Below are positions 6,726 to 8,229 of a stretch of 8,229 nucleotides of DNA, piece after piece; within the stretch, counting starts at the first letter, position 1; each line of letters starts with the position of its first letter. The notes beneath the pieces were generated by a model. It did no database searches. It saw only the letters and a program-made list of their open reading frames with translations, and had not been told where the DNA came from. The position numbers and the translations under genes are program-made. The DNA is from an uncultured Candidatus Berkelbacteria bacterium. Lineage in GTDB: Bacteria > Patescibacteriota > UBA1384 > CAILIB01. The stretch lies in contig CALBLZ010000165.1 in NCBI GenBank assembly GCA_937895715.1, positions 1 to 8,229 on the forward strand. The letters run 5' to 3'.

Positions 6726-7331
6726 ATGCCAGATAGCATGAATAGCGCTTCAGCCACGATAGATACTACAACACAGGAGTTAGACCAGCTTGCACAAGTG
6801 ATCCGTGGATGTACTGCTTGCCGCCTCTGTGAAGAGCGCACTAACGCTGTTCCCGGCCAAGGCAATCCTCATGCCAGCATTATGTTTGTGGGCGAAGGCC
6901 CCGGCAAAAATGAAGATCAACAAGGCATTCCATTCTGCGGAGCATCAGGTCGCTTGCTCGATAGTCTTCTCGAGACCATCGGACTCAAGCGTTCAGATGT
7001 ATTCATTACCAACATTGTGAAATGTCGGCCGCCTGGTAACCGTGATCCCCTTCCTGACGAAAAGGAGGTCTGCGCGCCACGCTACCTTGATCACCAGATT
7101 GCTGTAATCAAGCCAAAACTTATTGTCACCCTTGGGCGCCACGCCCTTTCCCACTTTATTCCTAATCAAAAAATATCTGAGGTACACGGACAGCCAAAAC
7201 GCTATAACAACCAAGTGTACCTAGCTCTCTATCACCCCGCAGTCGCCCTCTATAACGGTGGCATGCGAAAAACACTCGAGGAAGACTTTCAGGTCATCCC
7301 TCAAGTTCTCAAGAAATTAACTATTGTATGA
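6726..7331 (+). CDS. Family 4 (Fe-S) uracil-DNA glycosylase
   Basis: 201 residues, typical for family 4 uracil-DNA glycosylases, which remove uracil from DNA to start base-excision repair. Four cysteines match the [4Fe-4S] ligands by spacing: C29 and C32 in GCTACRLC, C100 in TNIVKCRPP, and C116 in DEKEVCAP. Catalytic motif A is GEGPGKNED (56-64), with the GEGPG form that distinguishes family 4 from the GAAPG form of family 5. The uracil-pocket loop reads PFCGASGRLLD (69-79), where many relatives have FVGRAG. The C-terminal motif is HPAVALYNGGMRK (170-182). The N-terminal 16 residues are Ser/Thr-rich and variable; ATG 6738 (Met5) is an alternative start. Neither start has a Shine-Dalgarno. It is transcribed from the promoter at 6608-6636 and shares an ATGA junction with the RNase J gene, so repair and RNA processing are coexpressed here. 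Family assignment is secure. Confidence 0.92.
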   Translation: MPDSMNSASATIDTTTQELDQLAQVIRGCTACRLCEERTNAVPGQGNPHASIMFVGEGPGKNEDQQGIPFCGASGRLLDSLLETIGLKRSDVFITNIVKCRPPGNRDPLPDEKEVCAPRYLDHQIAVIKPKLIVTLGRHALSHFIPNQKISEVHGQPKRYNNQVYLALYHPAVALYNGGMRKTLEEDFQVIPQVLKKLTIV

Positions 7332-8229
7332 ACATTACTACAAAAAAGGACGTTTTCTCAGAAGAAAACGCCGGAGGTCGCAAAGCTGAAAAACGCCGCG
7401 GCCGCAGCCGAAAAACCCCGCTTCCGATTCCAGAAAGCAAGCTCTCAACTACAACCCAACCCCTCCCAACCAGGAGTCTACCATCCGCACCGCGTGAACC
7501 ATTCCGTCCTCGCGTTCCGGAGATTCCACAAACTTCTCCTTCACCAGCTACTGCTGACTCCGGCGATTCTGCCGATGGCAAGCCTGTAAAAAAGACCGTA
7601 TTCTACCAAGCTGCCCAGCCTCGCAAGGGTGAGAATCCGGCCCCTCGACCAGCTGGTGACCGCCGTCCACACATTCCGCAGCGGCCTCCACTACCGCCTC
7701 GTCAGCAATTTAACCAGGGCAACCGCAGTGTTGCTCCGGTAATGAGCCCTGGGGCCTACAACGCTCCATCTCCTGTAAGCAACGTGGCCCAACCTTCTCG
7801 CTCCCCACTTCCTCCTGGTGCTTCACCAGAAAAGAAGGTGCGCATTATTCCACTTGGTGGGCTAGAAGAGATTGGTAAGAACATGACACTCTTCGAGTAC
7901 GGCGACGATATCATCATCGTCGACATGGGTTTTCTATTCCCAGACTCAGAGATGCTTGGTGTAGACTACCTCATTCCAGATGTAAGCTACCTCGACGACA
8001 AAAAGGATAAGATCCGCGGCGTAGTCATTACCCACGGTCACATGGACCACGTTGGTGCCATTCCGTACATTATCGAGCGACTTGGATTCCCTACTATGTA
8101 CGGAACGCCGATCACCCTCGGTATCGTTAAGGGTCGTATGGAGGAGTTCAATCTTACCGGCCGCAACAAGCTGGTTACGATCGAGGCTGACAAAGATGTA
8201 ATTCAGCTCGGCGCCTTCCGCATTCGTCC
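7328..8229 (+). CDS. rnj: Ribonuclease J with long disordered N-terminal extension (3' end outside window)
   Basis: Open from ATG 7328 to the window edge (300 codons visible), so the gene is truncated by the window. RNase J is a metallo-β-lactamase/β-CASP endo- and 5'-3' exoribonuclease for mRNA decay and rRNA maturation. The catalytic region begins at V171 (VRIIPLGGLEEIGKNMTLFE), followed by DMGFLFPD and GVDYLIPD, and the metal-binding motif THGHMDH (235-241), whose H236, H238, D240 and H241 are all present. Residues 1-170 are a low-complexity extension with about 33 prolines, 29 Lys/Arg and only 13 acidic residues, including a basic patch KRRGRSRK (22-29). RNase J normally starts within a few residues of the 'v.iiPLGGl' strand. 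An internal ATG at 7742 exists but has no ribosome binding site, while 7328 is coupled to the upstream stop by ATGA and the frame stays open, so the long form is preferred. The β-CASP domain and C-terminus are not visible. Confidence 0.93.
   Translation, partial: MNITTKKDVFSEENAGGRKAEKRRGRSRKTPLPIPESKLSTTTQPLPTRSLPSAPREPFRPRVPEIPQTSPSPATADSGDSADGKPVKKTVFYQAAQPRKGENPAPRPAGDRRPHIPQRPPLPPRQQFNQGNRSVAPVMSPGAYNAPSPVSNVAQPSRSPLPPGASPEKKVRIIPLGGLEEIGKNMTLFEYGDDIIIVDMGFLFPDSEMLGVDYLIPDVSYLDDKKDKIRGVVITHGHMDHVGAIPYIIERLGFPTMYGTPITLGIVKGRMEEFNLTGRNKLVTIEADKDVIQLGAFRIR
7351..7370 (+). repeat. Perfect 8-bp hairpin in the RNase J start region
   Basis: CGTTTTCT and AGAAAACG are exact inverted repeats around a 4-nt loop CAGA, beginning 23 nt after the A of the RNase J ATG. 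No T run follows, and it lies inside codons 8-15, so it is not a terminator. In mRNA it could form a small stem that affects initiation or serves as a cleavage or binding site. Coincidence is also possible. Confidence 0.45.

Noticed and set aside
7321..7581. Minus-strand open frame opposite the RNase J extension
   Set aside because: Its Gly/Arg/Ser-rich translation is a reverse-complement artefact of the Pro/Arg-rich codons. The + frame continues unbroken into the RNase J catalytic domain.

Overview
The window is a dense, single-strand block of bacterial core genes with no detectable mobile element, RNA gene, CRISPR array or plasmid function. All nine genes lie on the + strand. Most junctions overlap or touch (8-nt overlaps, ATGA and TAATG junctions, a 3-nt gap); the only real gaps are 35 nt before mreB and 85 nt before the uracil-DNA glycosylase gene. 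Base composition is roughly balanced. TGA is used as a normal stop, so this is not a lineage that reads TGA as glycine. Short versions of core proteins, near absence of Shine-Dalgarno sequences and a cellular baseplate-J-like protein beside ruvX-mltG suggest a Patescibacteria (CPR) genome, perhaps Parcubacteria-like. That placement is inference; no rRNA is present.

Layout: 1-807 is the C-terminal part of a probable surface protein with baseplate J/gp47-like features. 800-1219 is ruvX/yqgF (Holliday junction resolvase family) and 1212-2009 is mltG (endolytic peptidoglycan transglycosylase). 2045-6341 is the cell-elongation set: mreB, mreC, an mreD-like membrane protein and mrdA (PBP2). 6341-6640 is a short DUF721/DciA-like gene. 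6726-7331 is a family 4 uracil-DNA glycosylase, and 7328 to the window end is a 5' portion of ribonuclease J.

The first seven genes look like one long transcript joining envelope assembly (MltG, MreBCD, PBP2) to DNA transactions (RuvX, DciA-like). A near-consensus sigma-70-type promoter (TTGACA, 17-nt spacer, TATACT) sits in the last 33 nt of the DUF721 gene and should start a second unit for the glycosylase and RNase J. A weaker promoter is possible just before mreB and, if real, would give a leaderless mRNA. rodA, the usual glycosyltransferase partner of PBP2, is not directly downstream of mrdA.

I see no wholly new system here. The points most worth a second look are the roughly 170-residue Pro/Arg-rich disordered extension on RNase J, a perfect 8-bp hairpin at the start of its coding region, the embedded promoter, the altered second active-site motif of RuvX, and the baseplate-J-like protein attached to a wall-synthesis cluster.
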